From contig LNGK01000006.1 of the NCBI GenBank assembly GCA_001510575.1, positions 863,565 to 927,564 on the forward strand: a stretch of DNA of 64,000 nt, given 5' to 3'. Each line of letters opens with the position of its first letter. Within the stretch, counting starts at the first letter, position 1. Below the pieces are notes generated by a model. The model was given only the letters and a program-made list of their open reading frames with translations. It was not told where the DNA came from and did no database searches. The stretch is from Knoxdaviesia capensis (lineage: Eukaryota; Ascomycota; Sordariomycetes; Microascales; Gondwanamycetaceae). The position numbers and the translations under genes were made by a program. This document shows positions 9,560-22,250 of this stretch, piece after piece.

Positions 9560-12500
9560 TTAGAGCACTTCGAAATCGGTTATAAAGCTAGAAACTAAGT
9601 AGCTTAGTTAAGATATTAGCTATTTATTCCGTATTTAGAATATATTTAACGGATAAAAACTTAGAACGAACGGATTCCCGAATTAGATAAAATTTTAGGT
9701 ATATATACTTACTCTTATTATAGAATCTCGGGTTATTAATAAGCTTAAGAGTACTAGCATTATCGACGCGTAGACGGATATTATAGCTTTATTTAATTTC
9801 TTATAAGAAATTACGTAGCTATAACGCTTCCTTAGTAGCTATATTTACTATTATATATTTAGCCTCGATAGTCGATTAAGTAATAACTACTTACTTTCTA
9901 CTTACCTATACGACCGGACTACTTTAGATTAATAGGACCTATCCTATTATAGAGCGGCTATTCGGTATAGTATTATAGTTAGTATCTAAAAAGCTAACTA
10001 TTAATATAGGTAAGAAATCTAGCTTAGAAGGTCTCTTATATTTTAAGGATAAATTCGTCGTCGTCGATAAGTATCTAACGATCCGCCTTAGTAATACTAA
10101 TAAAGGAATAGTTATATAATTAGTAAATGCTACGTAGTAGTAAATAGAAAATACTAAATTAGGTCTCGTTATCGTTATTAAGTAGATAAGTTAACTAATT
10201 AGGGATCGATATCTATCTATATTAGTAGTAGAAAGCCTTTCGCTATCTAAAGTAGTTAAGTTAATACCGGATATCGGAATAGATACTAGTTACGTTACGG
10301 AGATATCGAATCCTACGTTTACTATAATCGCTTCTATATATTATATCTAGCATATAGAATAGGAGTTAAAGTTAATACCGATTACTACTCCTAGTAACTA
10401 CTATAGCTTACCTATTAGGTCCACTTTTAGATACTCTTAGAGTTCTAGTTTAAAATTAGTTAATATATCCTCTTTCTATCCGAAGTATAGAACGTTATCG
10501 ATATATATAACTAGAATTATACCGTCTTTTTATTAGTAAAATAACGCTTTATTAGTTTATAGTCTCGTAAAACCTATACGTAGAAGTATATTATAGAGTC
10601 TTAGCTACTACTATCGGCTAGCTTACTTTAGACCGTATAATACTCGTTTTAGATGAATAAACGATTTCTCTATCTAGCCTAAGTTATAGATGAAATCTAG
10701 ATTATATCGTCTAATTTCGTATATTAGTTAAACTATTCCTTTATATTATTACATATATACCTCCTCTTCTAGGAGTCCGTATAAGAAAGCTACTATAACG
10801 TCTAACTATCGTACGGCTAAATATTCTTTAGCTATAATAGCTAATATTACTCTCTACGTCGTAACGTGCGATATTACGGCGAAGGTTTCCTAATAATCGA
10901 AGCCCTTACGCTATTAAAATCCACGGGCTATAATACGTACTTTCCGTTTAATAATCTATCTATACTTATCGTATTTAGACTTTAGTACCTATTTAGCCGT
11001 AATCGGCCTATATCCGGATAGTAGCGACTTAACGAATTCGAAGACTCCCTAGTTAAATATATTTATTAATTCTATAAATCTAGTATCTAACTATTCGTTA
11101 GCATTCGCGCCCCTTAAAGCTAATATTATCGTTAGCGGATTAGAAAAACTAGCCTTAATTAAATTATTAGGCTAATCTACGAGCTAATCTAAAGATTCGT
11201 TAATATAAGTTATTAAATTAATAGCGTTAGGACTAGCATCCGAACTCCTCTTAATAAGTCGTTATACTAGATCATCATACTTATAGGCGATAACTAGGTT
11301 ATCGAAATCTACCTAGTCTCTATTCTAGGTAACTATACGCGTAATCTTCTTTTTAGCGAAAGTTCCCTTTAGCTATAACTTTAGAACATTAGGTAGTTTT
11401 TCCTCTAGGTCCTCTAGAATTCTCACATTAGACGAAATCTAGACCTTTCGAAACTTAGGTACCTATACTTTATATAAATATATACCTTAGTAACTAACTA
11501 ATAAGCTAAATTCTCCTCGTAGAGCAAATTTACTAGGTAAATTACTATTCACGCGCGCTCTAACCTCTATAGGCACGTAAATAATCACACGTAAACCTAA
11601 AGTTCGTAGGTATATAATATTTAGCTAAAAATCCCATTTAGCTACGGGTATCTAGCTCTACTAACGTTCCGTAAGACTAGAACCGTAGCTATTAACTATT
11701 AGATTAATTAGTTAAGTAATAGCTTCTAAGATATATCCCTATAAGTATATTAGAATACTTTACTATATTATAGTTACTCTTATACGGATTACTAGTTCCT
11801 TTATAGCTCGTTTAGCGCTACCGTTATAGGTATAGCTATAAGCTAGGGAAGGATTAACTTTCGAACTAATTCTATTTATAAACTTAGTAATTATCTTAAT
11901 TTATACGTCTATCCTATTATCTATAATAATTAACTCCGGAATAAAGTTAGTAATATTTATTATATACTAAATTATATTCTTAATTTCGTTACTAGCTTTC
12001 GACTTTTTATCTAGAATATAAATAAACTTTATTTTAGAAAAATTATCTATAATAACGAGAAAGTAGCGCTCGCCTTTAAAGGTTTATACCGATATCTTAG
12101 TAACGTCGTAATATAATACCTAGCTAATACGTTTAGCCCTTATTCGCCTATCTTTTAGCCTAAACTTCGAGATCTTCGAGATCTCATACGCCTTATATAA
12201 GCCTAAATCGTTAATATACGCTTTTACACTCGACTTATCTACTAATACTCCTTTAATAGACTATAGTATCTTTAGGAGAACTTCGGTACTCGGATATCCT
12301 AGTCGTTTATATATTAAGCGTAAGCGTTAACGTATACTTAATACTTACGTAAAGCTTTTAGGTATCGATTAATATTAGAATTAGACGAATACTAGTTTTT
12401 TATATAGAGACTACTAAAACTAGCGTTTTTCTAATAATAACGCATACTATAAGCGTCTTTTACGGGGGGACGCCTAGAACTAAGATTATTATTCCGGTAG

Positions 12501-13862
12501 TAATAATTATAACTACGAATATCTTTTAAGGGGGGATATTTAGAACTAACTTTATAGTCTTTTATAGGGTAACTATAATAACTAGATAATTTATAAATAG
12601 TCCCCTTAGACGGGTTTAGAGAGACGGTCTCCTCTAGTATAAAATTACGAATAATAAGAGCATATAGGGGCTTTAGAGTAGAAGTAGATATAGGCTTCTT
12701 CATAATAAGTTCTCTAGAAGATATAACTCTTATAAAGAACCCTCGGCTTTCTATATTAATCTCGGAAATTAAGATATCTTTAGTATTAAAAATACTATTA
12801 CCTAGAATCTTACCTCTATTACGGTATAGAACTTCACCGCTAAAGATATAAATCGGAAATATTATAGTTAGTAAAATATCTTTAATACGTATAGAAATAA
12901 TACTAGATAAAGTCTTAATATTAATAATAACGTTTCTACGTTTTATAGTATAGATAGGTCCTCTACCTATAATTATACGTATACGAGTCTCTTTAATAGT
13001 TCCTCTCTTAAACTATCGCTTATCGTTTATAGAGTATATAGAAGTACCTATATTAAATAACTAATCCGTTCTAGAATAGCTTAATAAGTAAGTAAATAGG
13101 TTATAGCTAATTACTTCTTTAAAACATTTTATAATATTAATAAGAAAAGAAGAAGAAAGGGAAGACTTACTTATAGTCTTTTAACGTCTCTTAAACGTAT
13201 CTTCGGTTATTACTATTACGCTTATAACTCTTTTATAACTAGTTACATTTACGCTTACGTTTACGTTACTAAGTATAGTAGAAGACTTCTACTATTACTA
13301 TTACTTATAAGCTTTAATCTAGTAATCACGCTCTTTATAGCTAAGATAGTTATAGTATCTATATTAAATTATAGGTTATAAACTAGGCTTCTTCTAATTA
13401 CTTTAGCTAATACTATTATTATAGATATTATTATTATTATTTATACCCTACTTATTATCGGACTTAGAATTATCTCTTCTATCTAACTTCTTTATATCCT
13501 TCGTAACTCTTTCTCGTTCTTAGAATAACTATACTAACTATCTATAGTACTTATCCGAAATCCTATCTAACTATATTATAATCTACGTAGTAACTTACGT
13601 CTTAGTATTAAACGTATCTTTTACTACTATTAGTAGTAGTATAGTCCTAATCTTATCGGTAATTTTAGCTCTATAACGCTAGACTTCTAGTTATTTTTAG
13701 TTAAAACGCGAAAGAAAGGTAATAAACTTTTCACCCCTCTTTATTACGTATATACTAATATCTAATAGATCTTCTAATACTTAGAACTTAGTCTTCTAGC
13801 TATCACGGTCAAAACGATTAGATAACTTATTCTAGATATTAGAAACATTCGTACTATTAACT
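9560..13862 (-). pseudogene. Copia gag (3' part) and pol, RIP-inactivated
   Basis: On the minus strand, reading right to left: the rest of Gag with a zinc knuckle at 13363-13322 (CX2CX4HX4C spacing, all four ligands now Tyr through TGY-to-TAY and CAT-to-TAT); a stretch at 12703-12431 still open for 90 codons; an integrase core at about 12100-11690 (NGSAKRAIKELV, ancestral NGRAERA-type); reverse transcriptase with YIDN at about 10502-10494 for the YVDD catalytic box (second Asp to Asn); and RNase H with a STIEAKYI motif near 9870. Many in-frame TAA/TAG codons occur where Gln is expected. The frame is otherwise readable with few shifts, so decay was by point mutation rather than indel. The exact ends are approximate. 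Confidence 0.85.
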
Positions 13863-14143
13863 TGTGATTCCTAGATATATAGTCTAAAGGACTAATAAAT
13901 AAGTTATAATTATAAGGCACGTATAGAGAAATATATATAAAGGGAAGCTTAAATTTTTTCTATCTTAAGATATTTCCTATGAAAGCGCGGCAGATATCTG
14001 CCTTTTATAGGTCTTTTACTAGCTCTTTAAGGTATTTATATATATATAGATATATACCTAAATACTTACCGCTAGGTAGTATCTACGTGTATTAGTATAC
14101 GTTTATACGTAATTACAATACACTCTAACCTATTAGGGATCTA
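13863..14143 (-). repeat. Left gypsy LTR (3' LTR of the element)
   Basis: 281 bp, matching 23425-23705 without gaps. The outer half is unmutated (TGTGATT, CGGCAG...CTGCC); the inner half is mutated at both CpA and TpG sites relative to the right copy. Confidence 0.92.
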
Positions 14144-14170
14144 TAAGATCCCCTTTCTTAACTAGATCGT
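14144..14170 (-). other. Polypurine tract of the gypsy element
   Basis: The minus strand reads AAGAAAGGGGATCTTA directly before the 3' LTR, the expected place for plus-strand priming. Confidence 0.55.
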
Positions 14171-14399
14171 CCGCGATCTACCTTTAACTAGTAAAGGATA
14201 TTAAAAGGACTTCCCTTTATATAATTTTATACTTATACTACAAGCGGTTTTTAATTATTTTTATGTTTTTCTAGGGGTCCTCTTTTTTTTATCCTTTTCG
14301 ACTTTTCTAAGCGTATAGAAAGAAATATAATATAAAGCGAGTCTAAATAGCGGTTAGATAGGAATAATAATAGTAATCGATAGGAAAATAGGTATCTAA

Positions 14400-15622
14400 T
14401 ATAATAAAGGGGAACTTCCTATTTATAGCGTTTCGGGTAGCTATAGGCACCGTTTTATCTATCTAACGATATAAATACCTTAGTATTAGATAGCATTAGG
14501 GGGAATTAAGAATATTACGACGCCTAGTCGGATAGTAACGGCTTATACTATACTATATAGGTAGCGATTACGTAACTCGTCTACCTATTATTAGTTAATA
14601 TAGGCGGGCGCTACGCCTAGGAATTAGGCTATAAAGGCGGCGGGGACCGGGGCGTTAGGGAAAGGGGGTACTATTACGATAGCGGTAGCTACTATTAGTA
14701 TAGCTATCGGCGTAAATACTAGCATTACCGGTATAACGGCGGCTCTACCGGCTAGTATTAGTGCTATAACGGCTAGTATAACGGGTGTTACTACTAGCGG
14801 AGTAGGCACCGGCGGGGGTCCTCCCTTAATAGTATTAATTTCGGTAGCCTCAGTAGCCGAAAAGAGAGGTAATAGGTATACCGAGGTCGGGGCTAGCGCT
14901 AAAGCCGCACGCTATAGGCGTATAATAGTCGGTTAAATAGGTGCGAGGTATCCCTCGAAAGTATATTAGATAGCTACTATATTAATAAAACGGCTCGCGT
15001 TATTAAATTCCGCGCTATTTAACTTCCGATTAGCGGCCGTAGAGTCCCTATTATAGACGAGTATATATTTAGCTATAGCGATATCCCGTAGCGCTCGGGT
15101 TTACGTGCTTAGCGTATTAATCTAGTTCTTATTAGTATCTATAAAGGTATCTATTTCGGCTAATATATTACTAGGTACCCGGTAATTAGCCTAATAGTTA
15201 TAGCATTCGGTATAAGTATTCTATACGACGTTATTAATAACGTATCGATAGTAGAGAATACCCGGGTATTCGATACGTCTTAGTATATATCGGGTATACG
15301 GAATCGGCTTAATAGCTCCGACTATAGCGGTAACGCGCGGTGCGTTTATAGCGGGAGTAGCGGTAGGGGGAATAGCGGCTATAGTAGGTAATAGGGTATT
15401 ATTAGCGTTATTATTATTATTATTAGTAAGCTATTAAGAGATATTATTATCGTTTATAGTATAAATAGTAGGCTCGGTAAGTAGAATAGCTATTAATAGT
15501 ATTAGTAATAGGAAGGATAGATAGGAAAGAGATAGTAGTAATAAGAGAGATAAAGAACTATCTAATTCTAAATCGTTTATAGCTAGGGATCGCTAGTTTC
15601 TTATGCTTCTTCGTTAGTCGTA
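14400..15622 (-). pseudogene. Unrecognised accessory ORF of the gypsy element, RIP-inactivated
   Basis: One minus-strand frame can be followed for about 400 codons. Interruptions are only TAA and TAG, placed where CAA/CAG would be expected, with no TGA and no obvious shift. The reading has a Pro/Leu-rich start (CCA-to-CTA would convert Pro to Leu), an Asn run (near 15405-15430), a central segment of mixed composition (EYPGILYYRYVINNVV near 15270-15225, then AEIDTFIDTNKNQINTLSTQ), and a Pro/Ala/Val-rich part that is still open at 14809-14624. It lies downstream of the integrase and before the 3' LTR, where a gypsy element normally codes nothing, or an envelope in errantiviruses. I see no signal peptide, furin site or other envelope trait. 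I do not recognise the protein; the true start is uncertain. Confidence 0.5.
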
Positions 15623-16379
15623 TAACTATTCGTTTCTTTATTTATTATAAATAGGAAAGAATTTAGCTTTTTATCGTAAAANGTAAGGTTATTACGGCGT
15701 TTATCGTGCTATAGTAGTCCTTCTATTAGCTAATATAGTCCTAATAGCTATTAAACCGGGTAGTTACCGAGAAAAGCGGGTCCCGGAGGACGGAAGGGAT
15801 AGCCGGATAAAGGACGTTTAGGTTAGTCGCGGCATTTAGAATATCGTGCTATAGTAGTATTTATACTATTCGATATTAGATAGTATAATTAGCACTTCCT
15901 TCCCCTCCCTTCGTCGCATGAATATAGGAAAGGGCGATAGTTAGCCGCGTAAATATAGGTAGCTAGCGTAAAGCGTAGGAATTAGGAATAAAGAAGGGAA
16001 GAAAGAAAAAAATAGTATATAGGCGTAGCGGTAAGTCTAGAGCGTTCTATTAATTATTAATATAGTAAAATAGGTTAAAAGTAGGGAAATACGCGGGAAA
16101 AAATCGGGAAAAGCATATAAAAGGCGGAATATTAGCGGTAATAGCGGTAAAATAAAAAAAGAATAATAAAAGAAAAATTCTAAAAAGGGAAAATAGTATA
16201 GCTTAATAGTAAGGTATAGCTAAAAACAAAAATAGAATAAAGGAAATTAGGATATAGATAGAATTAGGATATAAATAGGGGATAATTATAGAACGAATAT
16301 TATAAAGGAAAAGTAAAATAATAAATAAAAAAAATAAAAAAAGAAAGAATAGTATAGGGTAAGGTAACTATCTACCGAT

Positions 16380-19300
16380 AGACGATAGACGCTTGCGATC
16401 TAGCTCGAGAAGGCGACGACTAGTATACTAAAAGCTACGAATAGGCTAGCTATCCTTAACGTACGCTAGGAATAAGTTAAACCTATTATAGCGTTTATCG
16501 AGCCGATAACCGCCTAGTAACTCTAGAATATAAGTATTACCTTAGTAAACGTCGATAATAAGCTACGGTCTATCGTAGAATAGCTCGTGTTTATACTTTT
16601 ATAGTCGATATCGTAACGTCTAGTCGCCTTTACTGAAAATACGATACGTAGCCTTATCGTTCTATAATATAATACGGATATATATTCGGTATACCTTTAC
16701 GGAGTTAGATAATAGGCGAACGGTCTTAAATAACTATCTTTCGCGAGCTAAATCTTACTAGGAGGCGATAACTTCGTCTATAGTAGGCTCCCGTTTATAC
16801 GGCGTAGTAACGTAAGTAGCGCTATCGTAGGGCTCGGTACCGAAAAGTAGGTAATACGGGGAAAAGCTACTTATTTACGGTCTATTTAAGTAGATACGTA
16901 TAGCTTTAGGAATAATTATTAACTAATCGATATCTTCTCGGTTTTTAGTATTAGCGCTAGCTAGACGGCTAGCGATATACTTAATTTACCTGTTAAAGCG
17001 CTTAACTCGGCTATTCGTCTATAGATAGTATATTATTATACGATACTATTATATAGGGGGGTTATAGTTAGCGAGGAGGGTCTTAAATTTATTAGAGTTA
17101 AAGGGGGTACTATTATCGGTAATAATCTCGACTAGTAGTCCGAATGTTACGTAAATACGTACTACTAGTAACTTCGTAGTAGCTAAGGTGCTATTACGAG
17201 GGTCTATAGCTACTATAGCGTAGCCGGTAGCGTACTCGATTACCGTTAATAGCTATATCCGTTTACTATTAATAATGAAACGGCCGGTAAAGTCTATTCC
17301 CTAGCGTGCTAATAGTCGTACGGTTAGTATCGGTCGTAGCGATTCCGTTACTTTAGGGGGCTTTTATAGTAATTAATATTCCGTATACCGTTAAACGGCC
17401 TTATTCGTAGCTAAAATTAAGTTAGGATACTATACTCGTTTAGCTAATAGCGTATATAGGGTACTAACGCGTATATAGCCTTCTAGCTTATAGACCTTAA
17501 TAGCTTCTAAAATAGAGGCCTTATACGTTAGTATCTTTATTAAGATACGGTTAATAACGGTATATACTTCGCCGTAAAAGATAGCGAAATAGTCCTAAAC
17601 GAAGGTCGAAGGGATACGATAGGGGAGTAGATAGCTATTCTCTAGGTAGTTAATAATATCCTAGATATCGTGCTATCTAAGGTCGTCTAACTTCTTAATA
17701 TTAAGGGCGATTAGTATATCGTTCGTAGGTTATTCGGTATTTATAGTATTATTTAGAGGCTATTCGGCGTCGTTTTACGGTAGTCGCGCTAGTAGACGTA
17801 TCTTAAAACGTTAGTTCGGTAGCCTAGGGGTCTCGTTATTAGTAGTAGTAGTAGGAAAGGCGTCGGTTAACGTATTATTATCGTTCGTTTCGTACCCTTC
17901 CTCCTTATTTATTACGAGCGCTATATCTATACGTGGCCGTAATAACTAATTAGCTAAAATATTAGCCTTTCCGGATCGGTAGTAGATACGTACGTTATAG
18001 TATACGATTATATCGAGAAATCGTAATATTCTAGCTAGCTATTCCTACTTAGTAGTAAAAAGGCGTAGGGTTTCGTAGTTAGTAATAATAGTAATCTCGG
18101 CGGCCTCTAGCTAGCTCCTCTAATACTATAATAACATAATAACGGTAAGCATTTCTCTCTCCTAAGTACTATATCGCTACTAGGTCTTCGATAAAACGGC
18201 GCTAAAGTACGTAACCGGGCGTAAAACGCTACGTTTATTATTAGAATCGCGCTATAGTTAGAATAATATAGTACCGACGGTATAATTAGAAGCGTCGGTC
18301 TCGAGCACCGATAGGAGTATATAGTCGTAGTTACGTAGCTCTAGGAGGGAGGCTATAGTATCGCGAATATCGCGCTAGGCTTATAATAACTCGTTATCTA
18401 GCTATACTTATACGCCTTTAGGCTTATCTACTCTAGTATACTTATAGAGTAAACGCGCTTTATATACGAAGATCCCCTATTTCGCCGCATTTATCGATCG
18501 CCATAAATTTTTCGATGCCTAGAATCATCATTATCATCGCGCTAGTCTTTCGCGGACGGTAGCTACTTTCTTAAGATCTAGACGAATACCGTAGATAGAG
18601 ATAATTATTCCTAAAAACTTACTTTCTTTAACGAACTATTCGTACTTCTTAAGGTTTAATAATAGTTAATAGCGGCTTAATTAGCGTAGAATAGCGACTA
18701 TTCTCTCGGCTAATTCTATTATTATCTTACCTTAAATATAAATATTATCTAAAAGGCCTATAGTAAAGGTACGTACTAGCTTAAGGACCTCGTTTATAAA
18801 ACGCTAGAAGGTTATAGGTACGTTTATGAGGCTAAATAGTATACGAAGCTATTCGTATTATCTAAATAGCGTAGAAAACGCTATCTTTAGTACTACCTCG
18901 GGGTCTATAACTATCTACTAGAAGCTATCTTCTAGGTTAAGAAAGGTATAGAATCGATATCCGGCGGCCTATTATAGGGAGTCCTCTATATTCGGTAGTA
19001 GATAGGCTACCTTTCGCGTAACTTCGTTTAACGTACGGTAGTTAATTACGAAGCGGTATCTAAGCCGGTTATCACTAGGGAGGGGCTTCTTAGGTAGTAA
19101 TAATATAGGTACGGACTATAGGGAGTTAATAGCGTATCGAATAACGCTAAGTAAGAGTAGTTTATTAGTAAATTCCTTTATAATTTTACGTTAGTAAGGG
19201 CTATAGCGGCGTAGGGGGAGAGATCTAGGTTTAGTATCGGTAGTCTTAATATTATACTAAGTACGGGCCTTTATATCCGGTCTAGTATCGAAATACTATA

Positions 19301-20250
19301 GAATAAAGACGAAGGTATTATTATTAAAGGCCTTTCATATAATTATTAGGGCTTTAGTATTTACCTTCTTCTATTAGTTTTCTATAATAATACGGGTACC
19401 GCGAATAGCGTCGCGCTTCGTACGCTCTTTCATAAGTAATAGTTACTTCTTATACTCGGGTAATAGCTCTTCGTTAAATTCGATAGTTACTCGGTCGGTA
19501 TTTACCGTTCTAGGAAACGTTTATCGGGGTAAAGGAGTGCTATTATACTATTACTTAGTAAGGTACGTAATAAAGGGAAACGATTCGGAGGTAATATAGG
19601 AGAGGGTATAGGTATCGGGGTCCGCGGGTAAAATACTATAAATATATATCGATAGAGGTAAAGGGAGGTTCTTATCGTAGAAAAAGGTAGGATTATCGTG
19701 AAAAAAGGTAATATTATCGTAGGAAGAGGTAATATTTATCGGACTAGAATCGGTAGTAGAGGTAGTATAGGTAATAGCGATATTATCTCATCTCTAGGGA
19801 GGGTAGAAATATAGAATAACGGGGGAATCGCGTAGGAATATAAGCTTTATTATACTATTAGCGTTAGTATAACTAAGCTTCGTAGCTCCGCTTCGGCCGA
19901 TAATTAGGTCGGTAGGATAGGCACTATCGGTAATAATACCGGCTATTATAGAAATAACCTTAGATAGTCCGTTAATAGTTATTAATTAGAAGGAAATAAC
20001 GATATCGTTAATAATAGCGAAGCTACTATTACCGCCTAAGCTACTAAGGCGTAGAGGGTTAGCGGACCGGTATAGCGCTAAATAACGACGGGCGTACGAT
20101 TTAGAGATGAATACGCTAGCTATTCCGGTATCGATAAATACTATAAGCGGCGTTTATTAGTTATTCGTTAGTAAACTAGTATAGAGGCGGTATCGTTTAT
20201 AATATCCTTCACGTCGTAGCTATTTTATTAATATCTTACTAATTAACATT
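16380..20250 (-). pseudogene. Gypsy pol (protease, RT, RNase H, integrase), RIP-inactivated
   Basis: Visible in minus orientation: aspartic protease DTG at 20132-20124 (VFIDTGIASVFIS); reverse transcriptase with LLDN at about 18749-18744 for the LDD box, followed by FVKESKFLGIIIS near 18640-18600; RNase H with ETDASNYTVG near 18300; integrase with FTGRFII near 17280 and IITDNSTPF near 17110; and a GPY/F-like C-terminal module (NTYILELLGGYRL) near 16540. Gln codons have become stops, Asp has become Asn, and Met ATG has become ATA. The reading frame shifts across a short unmutated patch at about 18487-18545 between RT and RNase H. No chromodomain could be recognised. Confidence 0.85.
18487..18545. 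other. Unmutated patch inside the gypsy RT/RNase H region
   Basis: CpA occurs five times and TpG once in about 60 bp here (GCAT, CCAT, three TCAT, ATGC), while the adjacent 60 bp (18421-18480) have none of either. The RT frame and the RNase H frame differ across this patch. Confidence 0.6.
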
Positions 20251-20649
20251 AATTCCTCTACTAAAGGGATTATAAATAGTATAGAATAGTAGGTAACGTT
20301 AGCGAAATAATTATTATCTACGTCTAAGCCCGTAGCTTCTAAGAGGGGAGATCCTTCGGGAGATAAGTCTTCTTTCTATATAGGATATATACTATAAATA
20401 GCGGGCTTCTTATCCCCTCTCTTATTATTCCGCTATCTTTTATCTGTTATTAGTCTATCTTTATTCCTAGAGGGGTAGGGAGTAGGGGAACGGTATATCT
20501 TTCGGTTATAAGACGGTCTTCGTAAATAGTTACGGTCGCGGGAGGTATTTCGAGAATAGTTACGAGGCTCGCGGGAATAACTACGATTATCTATCGTTCG
20601 GCCTCGGTTTATCGTGAAACGCGTATTCTAGCGCGTCTTTTAACGTCGA

Positions 20650-22250
20650 TCGTTATTCTTAATACGTAGCTCCGTATATTCACGAACCTAATAACCTATC
20701 TTTCCGTACCGGAAACACGTGGATTTATCTCTATCTTTATCCTACGTAATATAATTAAGTACTTCTTTACAGGTTCTAAATTATAGCGTTTCTCCTTCCT
20801 CCTTAGTCTTTAGCGCGGTATTTAGCTAAGCGGCGTATAATTATCTAGTCTTTAATAAGTAGTAGGTAGTATTAACTATAATACGGATACTAGAATCGGG
20901 GGTTATATCCTACCGTGTCTTATACTATAAGTCCGTAATATTATAGCGTAGAATATCCTCTACTATACGTCGAATATAGTATATTTCGAGTAAGTTATCG
21001 GTAGAATTCTATACTATTTTAACTAAAAGTTCGATAGCTTTATATTCAGACTTATTCTAATAATTAAACGCGAGAGCTATAAATACGCGCGAAGGGGTAG
21101 ATATTAGTATACGACTAAAGATAAATATTAGTATAGATTCTACTAATATAGGCTATAGCATATCGGTATACTATTAAATAAAATACTAAAGGGGTATAAA
21201 TTCGCCTCTAATTACCGGTAGTATTCGAGACGTCTAATACGTATACGGAATTATAAATTTATATAAGTAGGTCTAAATACATACTAATTATACTATAACT
21301 ATATAGTCTACCTTACTTAAGTAGTCGCTTTATAGCTAACTAATAGCTTTTTTACCGTTTTTCTTACGATCTTCTCTATTACTAATATCCGATAAGAGTA
21401 TTAGCTCTAGAAACGTCGCTTAGAGGTATTAACACTACCCGATAGCGTACTTATCGTTTATTAGAGGTATATTATACTTTATTAGACTACCTTTAATAGC
21501 TAAATTCCCGTTTTCTAAACGAGGGCCTAAGAATCGTCCTTTAATAGCTAGCTATAATAGTAGTATAAAGCCGTTAATACTAATATTAGTAAACGGTTTA
21601 CTTTTAGGTCCTAGATATAATTTCGCTTAAAATATCACTTTAGGGGGTGTCGTTTATAAGGGTATTCGCTAGAACGGTATAGGAAATATTAAAAATATAC
21701 TATTATCGTATATTCCTTATCTATATACGTAACCTTATTATCCTTCTAGAACCGTACTACCTATGCCTCTCGGTATTTATAATATAATATACGGTACCGA
21801 GGGCTAGTTTCTCGTCGGTTAGACGCTAGTTATAGGTAATAACGGGTTATTAGCTATGGTTACGCTGGAAAGGGGGCTCTTTCTACTTAGGTCGGTAGGT
21901 AATAGTAGTCCTATTATCTACGGACTAGCTAATAATAGCGAGGGAGTAGGAAAAGAGGATAAGGTAGCTATAGCTATAGCTAGTAAGTTACTACGGCTTA
22001 TAGCGTCTATTAGCTTTTCTAGAAGCTTTTCTATTATCGTACTAATAACGGTATTTATATTATCGGCACGCTCTTTCTCTTTCGCTTATCTATTAAAGTT
22101 AGATTCTATACGGTCCGTAAGTAGCGCTTTTATTATTTACTTTAATTCCTCGATCGTAATAGACTCGGTATATTAAGGCGGTAGACTACTTACTAGCTAA
22201 GCCGGTAGGATATTTATCCCGTTATCTATAGCCTTTCCTTTCCCTTATCC
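20650..22250 (-). pseudogene. Gypsy gag, RIP-inactivated
   Basis: The minus strand keeps a coiled-coil-like N-terminal part near 22150-21900 (AKEKERADNINTVISTIIEK) and a CX2CX4HX4C zinc knuckle at 20717-20676. The first Cys survives (TGT), while the second Cys, the His and the last Cys now read Tyr (TAC, TAT, TAT); the residue after the His is a stop (TAG, from CAG). The open plus-strand frame at 21856-22176 is the antisense of this region. The start codon could not be placed. Confidence 0.7.

Noticed and set aside
14400..15622. Envelope gene of an errantivirus-like element
   Set aside because: The position fits, but there is no signal peptide, membrane anchor, cleavage site or Cys pattern; Leu-rich parts are better explained by Pro-to-Leu mutation.
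21856..22176. 106-codon plus-strand frame in the gypsy element
   Set aside because: The opposite strand reads as a Gag-like coiled coil in frame; loss of CpA makes antisense frames open by chance.
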